This document shows positions 45,752-57,694 of a stretch of DNA of 64,000 nt, one piece after another (position 1 is the stretch's first letter; each line of letters begins with the position of its first letter). The stretch covers positions 10,982,587 to 11,046,586 of the forward strand of contig CM053326.1 in the NCBI GenBank assembly GCA_028583605.1, given 5' to 3'. This DNA comes from Dastarcus helophoroides. Taxonomy: Eukaryota > Arthropoda > Insecta > Coleoptera > Bothrideridae. The position numbers and the translations under genes were made by a program. The notes beneath the pieces are model-generated. The model saw nothing but the letters and a program-made list of their open reading frames with translations. It did no database searches and had not been told where the DNA came from.

Positions 45752-48700
45752 TCTATTTTATATAGAACTGATATATACATATAAACAAATGTCAGTACAT
45801 CAAATTTTCAAAAATCTTAAAATATATTTTTGTCTGGAAATATCATTCGTCAGTTCAATATTTGAGTTTGCAAAAAATAAAAATTTTAATATTTTGCTGC
45901 CACATCTGAGGAACCATTTGTCTCTGTTCGGGAAACACTATTTTAGAGAAACAACATTGCTTTACGTCTCGCCAAGAAACGAGCATTTATTTTCAAATGA
46001 TAGGCAGAAATCTATTGCTTTTTTAATCTCTGCTGATATAAAACAATCTACCAATCTTTCAATTTTTGTAATTCACAGCGCGAACTTTATCTATTTATAG
46101 AGCAAAAATATACACACGCGAACCTCAAATATGCATAAATCTCCTATCCTACATAAAGTAAGTGACTTTTAATGTAGCTATAAAATTACACGTGTCACCC
46201 AAACAAAGGTTTGGTCATACTAATTTTGTCTGTATTATGTATGTATTACGTTTATGTTAGTGATCCTAGTTTAATTTACTGTTAAATTTTATTTACTCAC
46301 ATTAAAAAGAATATTACTGAATATTTACATTGAAATCAAACCAGTTGCAAAAAAATACTTCTAAGAAGCAAACAATGAAGAAAATATTGACTCGTTCCTA
46401 ACAGATAAAGATATTGTTTAACAAATTTTAAATCCGACAAAACACAATGACAGAAGTTAACTATATTTTCGTTAGAATGGAAATTTTCTTTAGCACTACA
46501 AGTCGAACATCTTGCATAGATAACATATCAACTGTTTTAATTATTGCGAATACGAATCAGGTATATGATTAATTATGATACTTTTCAGCTAAAAGCTAAT
46601 GAGCTGTTTCTAAGTCTGCAGAATAATTTAAATGAATATTTGAAAAAAAATCGAAGGTTTACACAGAATGGTTTAATGGGAAATGAGATCACAGAAACAG
46701 GACAATTAAGTCAGACGATCTTCCATCGGAAATATGGAGTGGACTCCTTTGTGGCAAACCAATTTTTTCTATCCCATGATAATGTATCGCCAATTTTCGG
46801 TCGCGTTTCATCATACCAGGAAGTAGAATTTTTGGCCTATTCTTTTGTTTTTTTGAGAGACCTAGGAATGTAGGGTTTTATGTACTTGAATCGATTACCT
46901 TTATTGTTAATTATTATTTTCTGTTCTAGTTTCTCCTTGTTTATGACTTGTCTTTTGTCTTACAAGTTCTTTTTGAAAGGAGAAACACCTAGTGTCTGTG
47001 TCCGAATAAATCAACATAAAATATATCTAATCAAAGAAAAGTTTTCAAAACAAAGCAAACAATGTGAAATATGTGATCCCAATTATAGATTTCAGTGAAC
47101 CAAATATAAAATAATTAGCAGGTAATGACAGCAGAAAGAATTGACAAAATTGTAGGTTGAAACAATTCGAAGTTTTGGCTCTTCTAATCGGTGAAAAAGC
47201 TTAAGCTGGTACTCCACATGGGAAATGTGGACGTAGTGATTGACGTCTACTTTTTTCAGGATTGCTGGCTAAACTATAGTGCCAATTTAAAGAGCAACTA
47301 TAAACATATAAAATATTTGGCCATTATCTGATGTGGAATAAACCTTTTCTGCTTGCAAAGACACTTATTGATATTGTTTAGCGTAAAACATTTGTCGGGT
47401 GTACTTAAAATATAATTTATCGTATTTTAAACTTAACTAGACAACCTGGCTGCGCACATCTTTATTCTAGGAATAAATGCGTCCACTATTTTTAGAATGC
47501 ACAATATTTCTTTCATTGGTTCTATTATAGAAGACGCTTAGAATTTTGGAAAATTTTCAAGCTTTCAAAAAATTTAAACTTGCACGAGCACATGTGATTT
47601 AAGATCTTGACGAGTAGTTTACATTTAATTTGGCGACAGTTTTAATTCCGTATGGAAAATGCCTTCCATTTGAATTGTACTTGAATAATGCTATACGTAG
47701 AAGTTAGCTGGCCATTAATGAAACATTCTGATAAGGTATTTTCGAAAGCAATAATTTTTTATTGTTATGTTTGTAAATTATTAGATGTCTACTTTACTAT
47801 GTTAGTCTGAAAGTTATATAATAGTGTATTTATATCTAATCTCAAAATGTATTTGCGTTTCATGTAATTTTTTGATAAGAAATAAAGCAAATATTTTTAA
47901 CAAAAATTCAGATAATCTCACAGATTGTTTGAGGATTCTACTTAATATGTATCAATCATTTGTAAAACCGTGCCAAACAGTCTACTCATTTGATATTATT
48001 GTTAATTTTTCCTATGGAAGAAATCAAACAACTGATTTCTTGAATTATATTTGTATACCGCAATAAAGAAACATGATATTATCAATCGACAATTAAACAC
48101 TTCAATAGTTTAAGAGCTGATAAAAAGTAGTTACAGATAATAAGTAATTAAGGAACTACAAATTTCAATTAGTGGTGGAATATTTTAGTTTGACAAACGC
48201 AAAATCGTCTCAACTTGTAACTTCTATTTTTCTTTATTATTGTTATTATTTTTAAGTTTTATGAAGATCTGAGATATTCATTCCAATGAAGACGTAAATA
48301 GAATCTGAATATAGGTCAGGAATGGGCTATGCGACAAACACAATTATGTATTTTTAAGAGTTCAAGTGCTAAAATTGCCTTGGAAAATATATCTGCTATA
48401 TAAATGCCAATGCCACTGTAAATTTATATCGTCTATAAACACTTTACTGTATGCTAATTATTACTACAATCGTTTATTTCACTATGCAAATAATATATTA
48501 ATGCAGGGTTCAATGTCAAAATCCCTAATAAAGTCATAATGGGGAGACATTGTCATTGTCAGTATAATTTATGAAACCAATAACAAAGAAATAATAATTG
48601 TAAAGTTATATTTCTTTTAATTTTTGAGTAAGCCGTTAATTACTGTCGCTTTGTAGCAATTCAAAGAACATATAAAAAATTAATCAAATTCTTTATTACA

Positions 48701-49295
48701 AAATAAGAGATCTCTGATAAAAAAAAACACATTTTTGGTTCATATGTAATCATAATATGATTTTAAAGACTTCCACATTTTGAGAATTGAAATATCTCAG
48801 AGAGCTTAATATTTTTCACATCTTGGTCATCATTGCAAATTGCAAGAGGCTTTTTAAGTAATAAAAAAAATAGAAGCACATGCCAACTTAGTATATTGAC
48901 TATATGCCACAAGAGTATAGTATTAATCATATCAGAATTGAAACTCTTCCAAAAAAATAAAAATAAATCTCAAAGGCAGTCTTCAATGGGGATTTTGTAG
49001 CTTAGATCCTAACAACACAAGTTTCTAACTTTCTTGATTAGAACTCCCTGATAAATAAATTTGGAACATTTGGAAGGACGACGAAATCCTCGGGACTTAA
49101 TTAAATAAGAATTTTTTGTGTAATTATCCTAAGCAAAAAGTGAACAGGACCACAACAGCAGCAGGTGGTTATAAAGTTATTAACTGTGAGAGATGCATTT
49201 CAAAAGATCACAGAAGGTGGTTTACGAACTTGGTAATAGTTTTCAGAGCAAAATAGATTAAAAATGATTATCAGATGAAAAATGTTTTGATAATT
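45752..49295. other. No gene recognised
   Basis: 3.5 kb of AT-rich intron. Open frames of 109-126 codons (45720-46100, 46544-46873) and an 80-codon frame (47824-48066) show no recognised domain and sit in low-complexity sequence. I see no repeats with defined ends. Confidence 0.4.
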
Positions 49296-49296
49296 A

Positions 49297-50365
49297 CACT
49301 GGTCAACACTGATTTTATCACATGAACTCTGGTAGGTAATTGTGTTTGGACTACCTACCCCCATCATGAAACCGTACTTTTTCCCCTCACCCACAGTTTT
49401 CTTGTGACAAGGTAAAATTTATTTTTGGAAACGTAGTCTTTCCAAATACTTCTCGTTTTTATTTAGGCCTATATATTATTTACATCTTAAGAAATTTTAC
49501 CAAAAATAAAACATAATATCATGCCCATATTAATACTTCATTTGAAGTCTTTTTTATCATTAAAATTTGGGTGCTTTTTATGTAAATGGGACACCAGAGA
49601 TTGAAAAAATCACAATTAGGAAAAAGTTTGTCCTGCACGTAGATCTTTAATTAGTAAATAAAAAAATGTAAAGCATTTACACTTGTAAAGCTCTCTAGTA
49701 TATTTCTTCCATCACTTCATATAAAATTAGGTTTACCAAAAATTTTCTAGAGGGGATGGATCGGAATAAAAATGGATTTTTATATTTCAAAGACAAATTC
49801 CCCAAAATGAGTGAAGAAGTAGTTGTAATAGTGGCAGTAGTAGTAGAACCTCAAATTAAGAAAATTAATAAAATTAAATGTTTTTAATAAATCAGCATGA
49901 AGATGCTTCAAGAATTTAATTGGAATTTTTTTGGTTTACCATAAGAGTGACATCTATAGATATTTGGTTAAAAATTTTTTACTGGAGTGTAAAGCTTTGG
50001 ATTATAATGTGGAGATCAAGATTCATTTTTTGAGGACATATCATGACTTTATTAGGGGACTTTTGGGGGCTCTAAGTGATAAGAACTGATAAAGGTTTCA
50101 TCCAAACATTCCGATGATGGAAAAACTTTATCAAGGCAGATTCAACTCAAGGGTGTTGACTGACTACTACTGCTTCATCAAGAGGGACCCTAAATAATCT
50201 ACAAAAAACAAAAATTATAAGTTCCTAATGTACATTTTTTTGTTATAATGTCGTGGGTGATGAACATTTCAAAACTGCCTATTTTAAACGACAACAACTA
50301 ATACTATTATAAAACACAAAAGAAGTTCATGTGACATAACAAATCTTCAATTTTGTTGACCAGTG
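49297..50365 (+). mobile_element. DNA transposon relic with CACTGGTCAACA ends
   Basis: Perfect 12-bp inverted termini CACTGGTCAACA (49297-49308) and inverse (50354-50365), each followed inward by a block containing TCACATGAACT. Both sides are flanked by TTA, compatible with a 3-bp target duplication. It contains a decayed coding remnant. The superfamily is not assigned. Confidence 0.72.
49900..50200 (+). pseudogene. Remnant of an uncharacterised transposon-borne protein
   Basis: In one frame ECKALDYNVEIKIHFLRTYH, then DFIRGLLGALSDK, can be read (about 49988-50082); after an in-frame stop it continues RFHPNIPMMEKLYQGRFNSR, then VLTDYYCFIKRDP. This corresponds to a recurrent arthropod repeat-associated protein C-terminus I know by its pattern: ...LG.VS.E.GERFHQDI..ME.RYQG.W...M..DYCW.LKRD. 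Its biochemical role is not known to me. The copy has stops and lacks its N-terminal half. Confidence 0.6.
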
Positions 50366-51620
50366 TTATTGCTAACTTTGTAAATATTCTTTGAAAATTA
50401 CTACTCAAAAAAGGTTTTTTTTTGCTACAATAACTTAAAAACTTTTACAAATAATTCCACATAAAATGCTACCATTTTAAAACTGATAACGTGCCTCTTT
50501 CAATAAAGTATTAATATACTGGTTGCTCTGTTAAAACAAATTAATTATAGGACTATTAAAAAATGCACAGTTTGTTGTCCTACTACGAGCATCCGCCCTA
50601 AGCAAACAGTACTTTTTGGTGTGGAAACTATAGTAAGACCGTTTTGCTGATAATGAGAGTAAACATTCAGATAAAATTGACAAGTTTACTATTCCTTGGA
50701 TCTAAACATAAACGTCGAAACTTCTGTATTCTGATTTTTTTTTAAATTTAAGTTGACTTCACTTGGCAACAAAACATGCAAATTCGAAATACTTGACACC
50801 GTCATATTACGGGCTAATACGTCATTTAAGAATAAAAAAATGTTTTTGAGTACTCAAATTTTGAATCAAACTGAATAATCAAAAATATTTTAGGGCCCTC
50901 GTGTATTAATCATTTAATACCCATGATTTTTTTCTATCTCTTTTGGTTTAAGTGTTACACAGCACTACGCTTGACACTAATTACTGACCCTGTACATGTA
51001 TTCAAGCATATATTTTATAATTGAGGTTCCTCAAATTTCGATTCCTAAATTCTAAAGTAGGAGTATTTTTTCGAAATTTTCACTTTGAAGCCAAATTGTT
51101 CTCAAAGGTCTCGAAATTTCGAGAATAAATTGAAAATTTAGCTTTTTTCCGAAAGTGTCCACTTTCATGTTGAAATAATAGTCCATATATATAAAAAGAA
51201 GTACCAGCTTTTAGTTCGCAAAAATTAAGGAAATACTTCAGCTATTATGCATAAAAAATAAAGGAATAGGTTTTGCTTCGCCGTTGAAAGTTTTACTTCA
51301 AAGTAAAAGGTTTTACTTTTTCCATATTCATAAAAAAAGCTTTTACTTTAAAAATCAAAGGATTTGCTTCACCTAAAAATGCATTTACTAGGAAGCTAAC
51401 TATTTTCTATAGATCAAGTTATTTGTTTATTAGTTTTGTAAATGTTAGTCAATCTAAGTGTATGGTTGTAATTGAGCGTTTGCAATGATTAACATGGTGA
51501 ATTTACCTGCAAGAAAATATTATAAACCAAGAATTATGTTTTTTTTTGGAATGGACTGATCTTTGGTTATCTTAAAAAATTGATATACAAATCTTGCCTC
51601 CTGAAACAAAGAAAAATTAA
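50366..51620. other. No gene recognised
   Basis: AT-rich sequence with a small AAATTTCGA patch (about 51030-51160) and a TTTTACTTCAAAGTAAAA palindrome near 51290. Confidence 0.4.
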
Positions 51621-51965
51621 AAAATATATTCGTTTTCCAAGAATAGAAAACGATGATCAAAGAGAAAGGCTTGGCAAATTTCCTTTTCCAAGAGCTGTTG
51701 GAAATTCTTCATATTGAAAAGCCAGCCACATTTGTATATGAATATGTAAATAAAAAAGTTTTCAAGTTGGAATGTCCAAGTTACATGCGAGCCAAAGCGC
51801 GTTATAACTAGTAATGATACGATATGGCCTGGATCAGTTTATGATTTTCGTATAACGAGAAAGTAAGTAGTGTGTCAAGAGGATAAAACACAGTTACACT
51901 AGGAGACGGTGGATGTGGAATAATGCCATATCTGATAACCCAGCCTGCCGAGAGTTCTGGGACAA
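51621..51965 (+). pseudogene. PIF/Harbinger (HARBI1-like) transposase remnant
   Basis: Shifting plus-strand frames give, in order, KYIRFPRIENDDQRERLGKF, FPRAVGN, HIEKPATFVYEYVNKKVFKL, VTCEPKRVITSNDTIWPGSV with YDFRITRK, and LGDGGCGIMPYLITQPAE. This is the order of the DDE-4 nuclease domain of HARBI1-like proteins (GFP..VG.IDCTHI..EKP, N.KG/F..LN.Q..CD, WPGSVHDS.I, LGD.GYP...LLTP). The first catalytic Asp region (IDCTHI) is degraded to NSSY. Only about 115 codons of roughly 350 remain and no termini were found. Confidence 0.82.
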
Positions 51966-52837
51966 TTATGATATTCTGACCCTTGGTTGGATACTAAAGA
52001 CTCCTAGTAGCCTGGGCCCCAAGTAAATCTTTTAATTTTATAAATATCAACTATTCACTTTGAACCCTTTTAGAATTTTTTCTAAATATTCTTATCCCTA
52101 AATTTCGATTTTTTTTTCGAAAACTTAATTTTTACTCTAATGTTTTCAAAGTTCTCAAGTCTCGAAAGTGTTACTTCAGATTCGAAATTTCAACAATTTT
52201 TTTAGAAACTGGGTCTAGAAATCATGGTGTTCTTTGGAAATCTTAACTTTTTTCTCGATTTTAAGCTAGACATTTTGACGTTAAACTCGAAAATTTAAAA
52301 TTTTTTGTTTTTTGATTTCAAAGCTATTTTTGGGCATCAATTTTCACATTTCAAAATTTTGAGAACCAGTTTTTCCTTAGAAATTAAAGCTATTCGATTT
52401 GGATCGTGCACATCATATTTCAACTTAATAAAATTTCTTTTTTTTTCATTTTGGATCCTTGTCTCTACATCAAATACACCAAATTCATTTTAACTTCACT
52501 CAGCCCAACTCCCCAATTACATATTCGAGAAAAGTAATCAGTGGTTATAATCCGATTACATTTGTATACTTACTCGTCCAGGTCTCTATAATAACTCTAT
52601 CTGGCTATGATTATATAAACTTGTTGGCTTATTTCTTGGCCCTTTAGGCCGTTAGTTTCAGTCGCCTCAGAGCTCTTTTAAAGTCGATTGGTGACAATGT
52701 ATGATTTAAAAATTTTTGACTTGACAGAGACCGACTTTTTCAACCGCATCTCTACGTGCGATTTGTTCCTCCAAGAGATAAGAAAGTCATCTTTTAGTAA
52801 AAGGGCTTCTCACTGATGAAGAAATAGTGTTCAGTAT
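51966..52837. other. AT-rich sequence with a short array
   Basis: Words such as AAATTTCGATTTTTTTTTCG and CTCGAAAATTTAAAATTTTT at about 52050-52350 resemble the larger AT-rich arrays. The rest is unassigned. Confidence 0.4.
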
Positions 52838-52903
52838 ACATCGATAGTTTCTATTATCGATGTAATCGATAGATTTTTACAAAAATATCGATAGAATCGA
52901 TAC
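52838..52903. repeat. Cluster of ATCGATA palindromic words
   Basis: Five ATCGAT palindromes in 66 bp (for example ACATCGATAG and ATTATCGATGTAATCGATAG). Clusters like this occur at the ends of some insect hAT elements, but no partner end was found. Confidence 0.5.
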
Positions 52904-53256
52904 TTTTACCTGATAATTTCATTTAACAAAATGAAACTTTTAAGTTGACCTGCTGTTGCCATCTAGGCGCCAACGATCGTCCCCACGAGGGAGATAGCTG
53001 TCTAATTCGTGATGCACGGCGAAACGATACGAATATTTCCAACATTAGTAAATATCGTACGTGTAACATGCGCAAAGGTTTCTCTTTGGTTGATGTTTTC
53101 TATTACTATTGGAAGATGTAACATACACTTGACCAACAATAGACAAAAAACAAGTTTGTTTACAAATATGTATACATAATTTTTTAAAGATTCCATATTT
53201 TCTGGAGTCACTTCAGTAGCGTATCGTACATTTTATAAATCCGGAAACTGTTTAGA

Positions 53257-53650
53257 ATGGTGCAGGTAGTCTACTACGAGTTCATTGCTCAAGATGAAAT
53301 ATTCAATTCAACCAAATATTGCGATCAATTAAAATCTACCACAGCAAATAACGACCAAAATTTGCTAAACAATGAGACGTCATTTTTCATCGGTAGCGCA
53401 AAACCGCTTGTTGCGTTGGTTAAAAGACAACAACTACTACAGTTTGATTGGAACATTCTACTTCATCTTCCATACTCGCCAGACCTTGCTCTATCCGATT
53501 ATTAGTTCTTCCTTTCGTTAAAAAATTCACTGCGTGATAACAAGTTCAAACCCGTAAATAAATTAAACACACCTTGATGAATATTTTGTAAGTAAACCTC
53601 GACGATTTTGCAAAGAGGGCATAATTATGCTTCCCTAGAAGTAGAAGAAA
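53257..53650 (+). pseudogene. mariner transposase C-terminal fragment
   Basis: VQVVYYEFIAQDEIFNSTKY opens the fragment. Farther on LLQFDWNILLHLPYSPDLAL is followed by SDY, the third-Asp block of mariner transposases, then a TAG and FFLSLKNSLRDNKF. The second-Asp motif (HDNA) is degraded to FFIGSAKP. The N-terminal half and TIRs are missing. The fragment is cut on the right by the piggyBac-type MITE at 53651. Confidence 0.85.
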
Positions 53651-53654
53651 TTAA

Positions 53655-54142
53655 CCCATTCACGCCCATTGTACTCAACTGAGTACACTTGAATTATTGC
53701 CCTTTAGAGATGACTATGAGTTAAAAGTAAGAAAGCTAATGACATAATTTTAATCCCTATACTTTTTTTTAAATCCTTACAACAAATTTTTAAGGAAATA
53801 GCAGCACAAAATGGAGCATCTAAGAGGTTTTGGTAGAAAGTAGATTTCACTTAGATACTTTATTGAAGATAGTAATTCATTTTCGATTATCAGACATTTA
53901 TTTCCATTAAATATGTGAAGGAAAGGTATAAAATCAGGAATCTCATATTAGATAATGGAAAATTAAATAAAATCATCAAGTTTTCGAGTCCAGTTACTCA
54001 TTTGAGTACACCAATTTTTTCATGCTTAAAGAAGAAAAAAAAGTGTAACTAATATGAAAGGCAAAATAATATATCATAATCAACTAACTTAAACCATTAG
54101 TAACTATTTTTGTCTTATGTAAGAGTGGTGGGCATTAATGGG
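53655..54142. mobile_element. piggyBac-type MITE, 488 bp
   Basis: Flanked by TTAA at 53651-53654 and 54143-54146. Inverted ends CCCATTCACGCCCA and, inverted, CCCATTAATGCCCA. Related motifs ACTCAACTGAGTACAC (about 53673) and ACTCATTTGAGTACACC (about 53996) recur inside. No coding capacity. Confidence 0.9.
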
Positions 54143-54165
54143 TTAAGAGAGGAGAACGATTCATA

Positions 54166-55465
54166 CCAGGTCATTCAATAAGTCCGTAGGGCAAGTAAGA
54201 AAAAAACAAAATTTTGACAAAACTCGATTTTATTATTCAACATAGTTGCCTTCGAGGGCGATACAACGAGTATAGCGATTTTCCAACTTTTCGATACCAC
54301 TTTTATAGTACGATTTCTCTTTCTCGTCAAAATAGGCCTCCGTTTCAGCGATTACTTCATCATTGGACTTAAATTTCTTTCCAACAAGCATTCTCTTGAG
54401 ATTTGAAAACAGGAAAAAGTTGCTGGGGGCTAAATCTGGAGAATACGGTGGGTGGGTAAGCAATTCGAAGTCCAATTCTTTCAATTTTGCCATCGTTTTA
54501 ATCGATTTGTGACACGGTGCGTTGTCTTGGTGAAACAACACTTTTTTCTTTTACAAGTGTGGCCGTTTTTTTGCGATTTCAGCCTTCCATCAATTCAAAA
54601 GTGCACAGTAATAGTCGTTGTTGATGGTGGTTCCTTTTTGGAGATAGTCGATGAATATTATTCTGTTCACATCCTAAAATACAGAAGCCATCACCTTACC
54701 GGCTGACTGTTGCGTCTTTGCTCGCTTTGGATTCGGTTCGTCGACTGCTTTCCACGCAGCTGACTGTCTTTTGGATTCTGGTGTGTAATAGTGAAGCCAT
54801 GTCTCATCAATTGTCACATATCGACGATAGAATTCCATTTTATTGCGGTTTAACAGCGTCAAACACTCCTCTGAAGCATCAATTCGTTGTTGTTTTTGGT
54901 CGACTGTGAGCTCAAACGGCACCCACTTTGCACAGAGCTTTCGCATACCCAAATGTTCGTCTAAAATGGTAAAAACACTACCATCTGATATCTTTACAAT
55001 GTCAGCTAGCTCGTGCACCTTCAATTTGCGATCGTTCATAACCAATTTGTGGATTTGTTTGATGTTTTCTGGAATAACAGCCTCATTTGGGCGTCCACTG
55101 CGCTCTGCATCATTTGTGCTGGTACGACCACGTTTAAATTCAGCAATCGACTTCTTTAGCATTTGTCTCGATGGAGCAGAGTTCGGATAATGTTTATCAA
55201 GCCATTGTTTGGTTTTCACTGTATTTTTTTTTCATCAAAAAGCAGTGCTTTATGAAAACTCGAAATTTACTTTTTTCCACATTTTTTTTTTTTCACTAAC
55301 AAAAGTTGCTTCACACAAAATGCTATAACTCACGAATCAATAGTCAGAATGCTGTCAAATTTATACACGTATCGTTTGAAGGTTAGTACTAAATAAAAAT
55401 ATATATGGAAAAAATTCTAATAACGCCATATATGAGTCATCCTATGGACTTTTTGAATGGACTGT
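54166..55465 (-). mobile_element. mariner element, 1300 bp
   Basis: Inverted termini CCAGGTCATTCAATAAGTCC (54166-54185) and, inverted, AACAGTCCATTCAAAAAGTC, flanked by TA (54164-54165; 55466-55467). The length is canonical and the element is structurally complete. It lies 19 bp from the TTAA of the piggyBac-type MITE. Confidence 0.92.
54233..55235 (-). pseudogene. mariner transposase, near full length but inactivated
   Basis: The likely start is ATG at 55233-55235, followed by a run of nine A that leaves it one base out of frame with the 181-codon stretch from 55219. That stretch contains KTKQWLDKHYPNSAPSRQ, AEFKRGRTSTNDAERSGRPN, the HTH HELADIVKISDGSVFTIL, the linker AKWVPFELTVDQKQQR, first Asp in TIDETWLHYY, and AGKVMASVF. 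A TAG at 54674 replaces the usual Trp codon. Further stops occur before the 102-codon C-terminal part, which has the second Asp in FHQDNAPCHKS. The third Asp of the APSD motif is Asn (SPDLAPSNFFLF). The sequence resembles honeybee-type mariners; I place no exact subfamily. Confidence 0.93.
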
Positions 55466-55469
55466 TATA

Positions 55470-56988
55470 CAACAAAATAAATCAACCACACAAACAGAAA
55501 TTGTATATTCGTTTCTCATCAAAAAAAAAGTAAGAAACTTATGGAGTATCCTAATATTTAAATTATTATTTAGATAAATGAAAATTGTTGATTTTGAAAA
55601 CATTGTTTGACAAGACTGTCAGTTATTTAAAATTCTTAAAACATATCTTCATGACAAATGACAAAAAATAGGTAAACAGTTTTTACAGAGAAACGGAAAA
55701 CGAGAGAATATTTTCCAAACTGGGCTCAGTGAAACTAAAATGAATTTATTGTATTAATACTAAATGTTTAAGCATCCCAAGTTTTTACCTGAAAATTTTA
55801 TTTTATTCTCGAAATTTCAACATTTTGTTTTGAAAATTTCAATTTTAAAGACAATCGACCTTACTAATGACCTGTATGATATACGGGGTTGTCGCCCTGT
55901 ATACTCATATATGAGTTTTGCGACTCTACTACGAAACAGCAGCACGGTTGCGAATAATATTATACATTCGTCATGCGATTCAATGAAATGGTATTTAATA
56001 AATTTATTATCTAACGTACGAAAGACACATTATCATTTTAATGGCAAAATGTTATACGGCTTGTAATTTGCTAATAAATCATTTTGCATAATTATTAGAT
56101 ATACCAGTACCAACTTTATTCTTGAGTGAATTAAAAAAAAACTGATTTTTAATTAGCACGTCATATTAATCTCATGTTCATGTTTTCTACTTATCGGGAG
56201 TCCTTGCATAGAGATTTATAATTGCCTTTTAAGCCTACGCTTGTTTCTTTTAGCACCATGGTCTTTTAAATTGTATCCGCGATTAGCTTTATTTCTTCAT
56301 AGCAACAAGGTGACGCTGAATGTAATAATAACTATTTGACAAGGATATTGGAGGCAAGCGAACTAGTGTTCTTAAAAGATGTGCCTTTTTAAGAATCGAG
56401 GACATTCTATTTCACGAAAGAACATCCAAGTTGTTTAACGGTTATACTTTGTAAAATTGTAAGGAAATCCTGTTGCCTATTGTGCAGTCGTTAACACAGA
56501 AACATAGTTCAACATTCTCGAAACATTTTCCGCCTTATAAAAGCCATTTATGTAAAAAAGTCTTATTAATAATGCACTTGTTGCTGCAAAAATAGAACAA
56601 GGAATAAACAAAGTTCAATGTATTCTTTTTGTGATATGAATCAGAAAATTTAATTTTAAAATTTCAGTCAATACAATTTGGTAACGTTTACAAATTTTTA
56701 AGATACTGTTGCGGTAATTGATGACGGATCTTGGCAAACAAACAAGTCCATTTGTCAAATCCTAATGCGTGTGGATATTTTTGTAAACTTCATAAATGTG
56801 ATTTAAAAGGTGTTTTTCGTTTATGTTCAATACAAAAGTAAAATGAAGTAGCAAGGAGTTAAATGATTTTTGGCTCATTTATTTATTGGGGGTTTAACCC
56901 CTTTTGCATACCAGTGTTCATAAATAACAGTTATTGAGGAATGACGTGGAAATGGGAACTGTCATTTTATGGAATTACTCCAGTTTTC
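55470..56988. other. No gene recognised
   Basis: AT-rich sequence with a short AAATTTCAA patch (about 55790-55860). Confidence 0.4.
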
Positions 56989-56990
56989 TA

Positions 56991-57694
56991 CAGGATGTAC
57001 CAAAATTAGTGGAGGAGCTTGTAATGATATATTCTTTTTAACATTTTGAGGCCAAAATCTGAATAGAATTATGTCGAGTCTCCAATCGTTTTCGAGCTAG
57101 ACTCTGTTGAAATTTCTGTAATAGTAGACCCTGAAAACAAAATCAGTTATGACAATGCCCTTATTGCAAAGTCGTAACATGAGATTTCAACTGGATATTA
57201 AACAGAAATTATTCAAATATAGTGGATACGACCTGTATTTTGTGGTCCTATGAATTGGCTTGTGCGATCACCTGAATTAAATCCGTTGCTTCATTTCTTC
57301 TGGGATCATTTAAAACAATATGTTTACAGATGTACCCTTGGCCCCATTAGATGGTAAAATAATAAAATTAGTTATACCGAAGATGAAGTAAAATGCAAAA
57401 GCAGAATATAAGAAGACAAGAACGTATTTTCTTTAACAATGAAAGGGAGCTAATGTGAACCTTTACCTCACTAATCAAAAATCTTTTAAATATTTCCTAA
57501 TTGTTTCGTTTTACATCTCCTATCTACACATTAAATAACACTACCCTGGTTAAGGGAGTTATTTTGCAAAACTTCAACAGAATGTAGTTCCAAAACAGTT
57601 GGAGACTCGACATAAGTATATAAACGTATTTGTCCTCAGAATGTTTTGAAAAATCTGTCATTGTGAGCTCTTCGGATAATTTTGGAACATCCTG
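56991..57694 (+). mobile_element. Deleted Tc1/mariner (DUF4817-type) element
   Basis: Inverted ends of about 120 bp: CAGGATGTACCAAAATTA at the left against, inverted, CAGGATGTTCCAAAATTA at the right; both arms also share GTCGAGTCTCCAA and CTGTTGAA. TA precedes the left end; the right flank is TG. Between them (about 57240-57345) is a remnant reading GPMNWLVRSPELNPLLHFFWDHLKQYV-like across shifts, the third-Asp region of this transposase type. Most of the gene is deleted. Confidence 0.8.

Noticed and set aside
45720..46873. Open frames of 126 and 109 codons
   Set aside because: No recognised domains, AT-rich composition and no splice-site support; could be chance.
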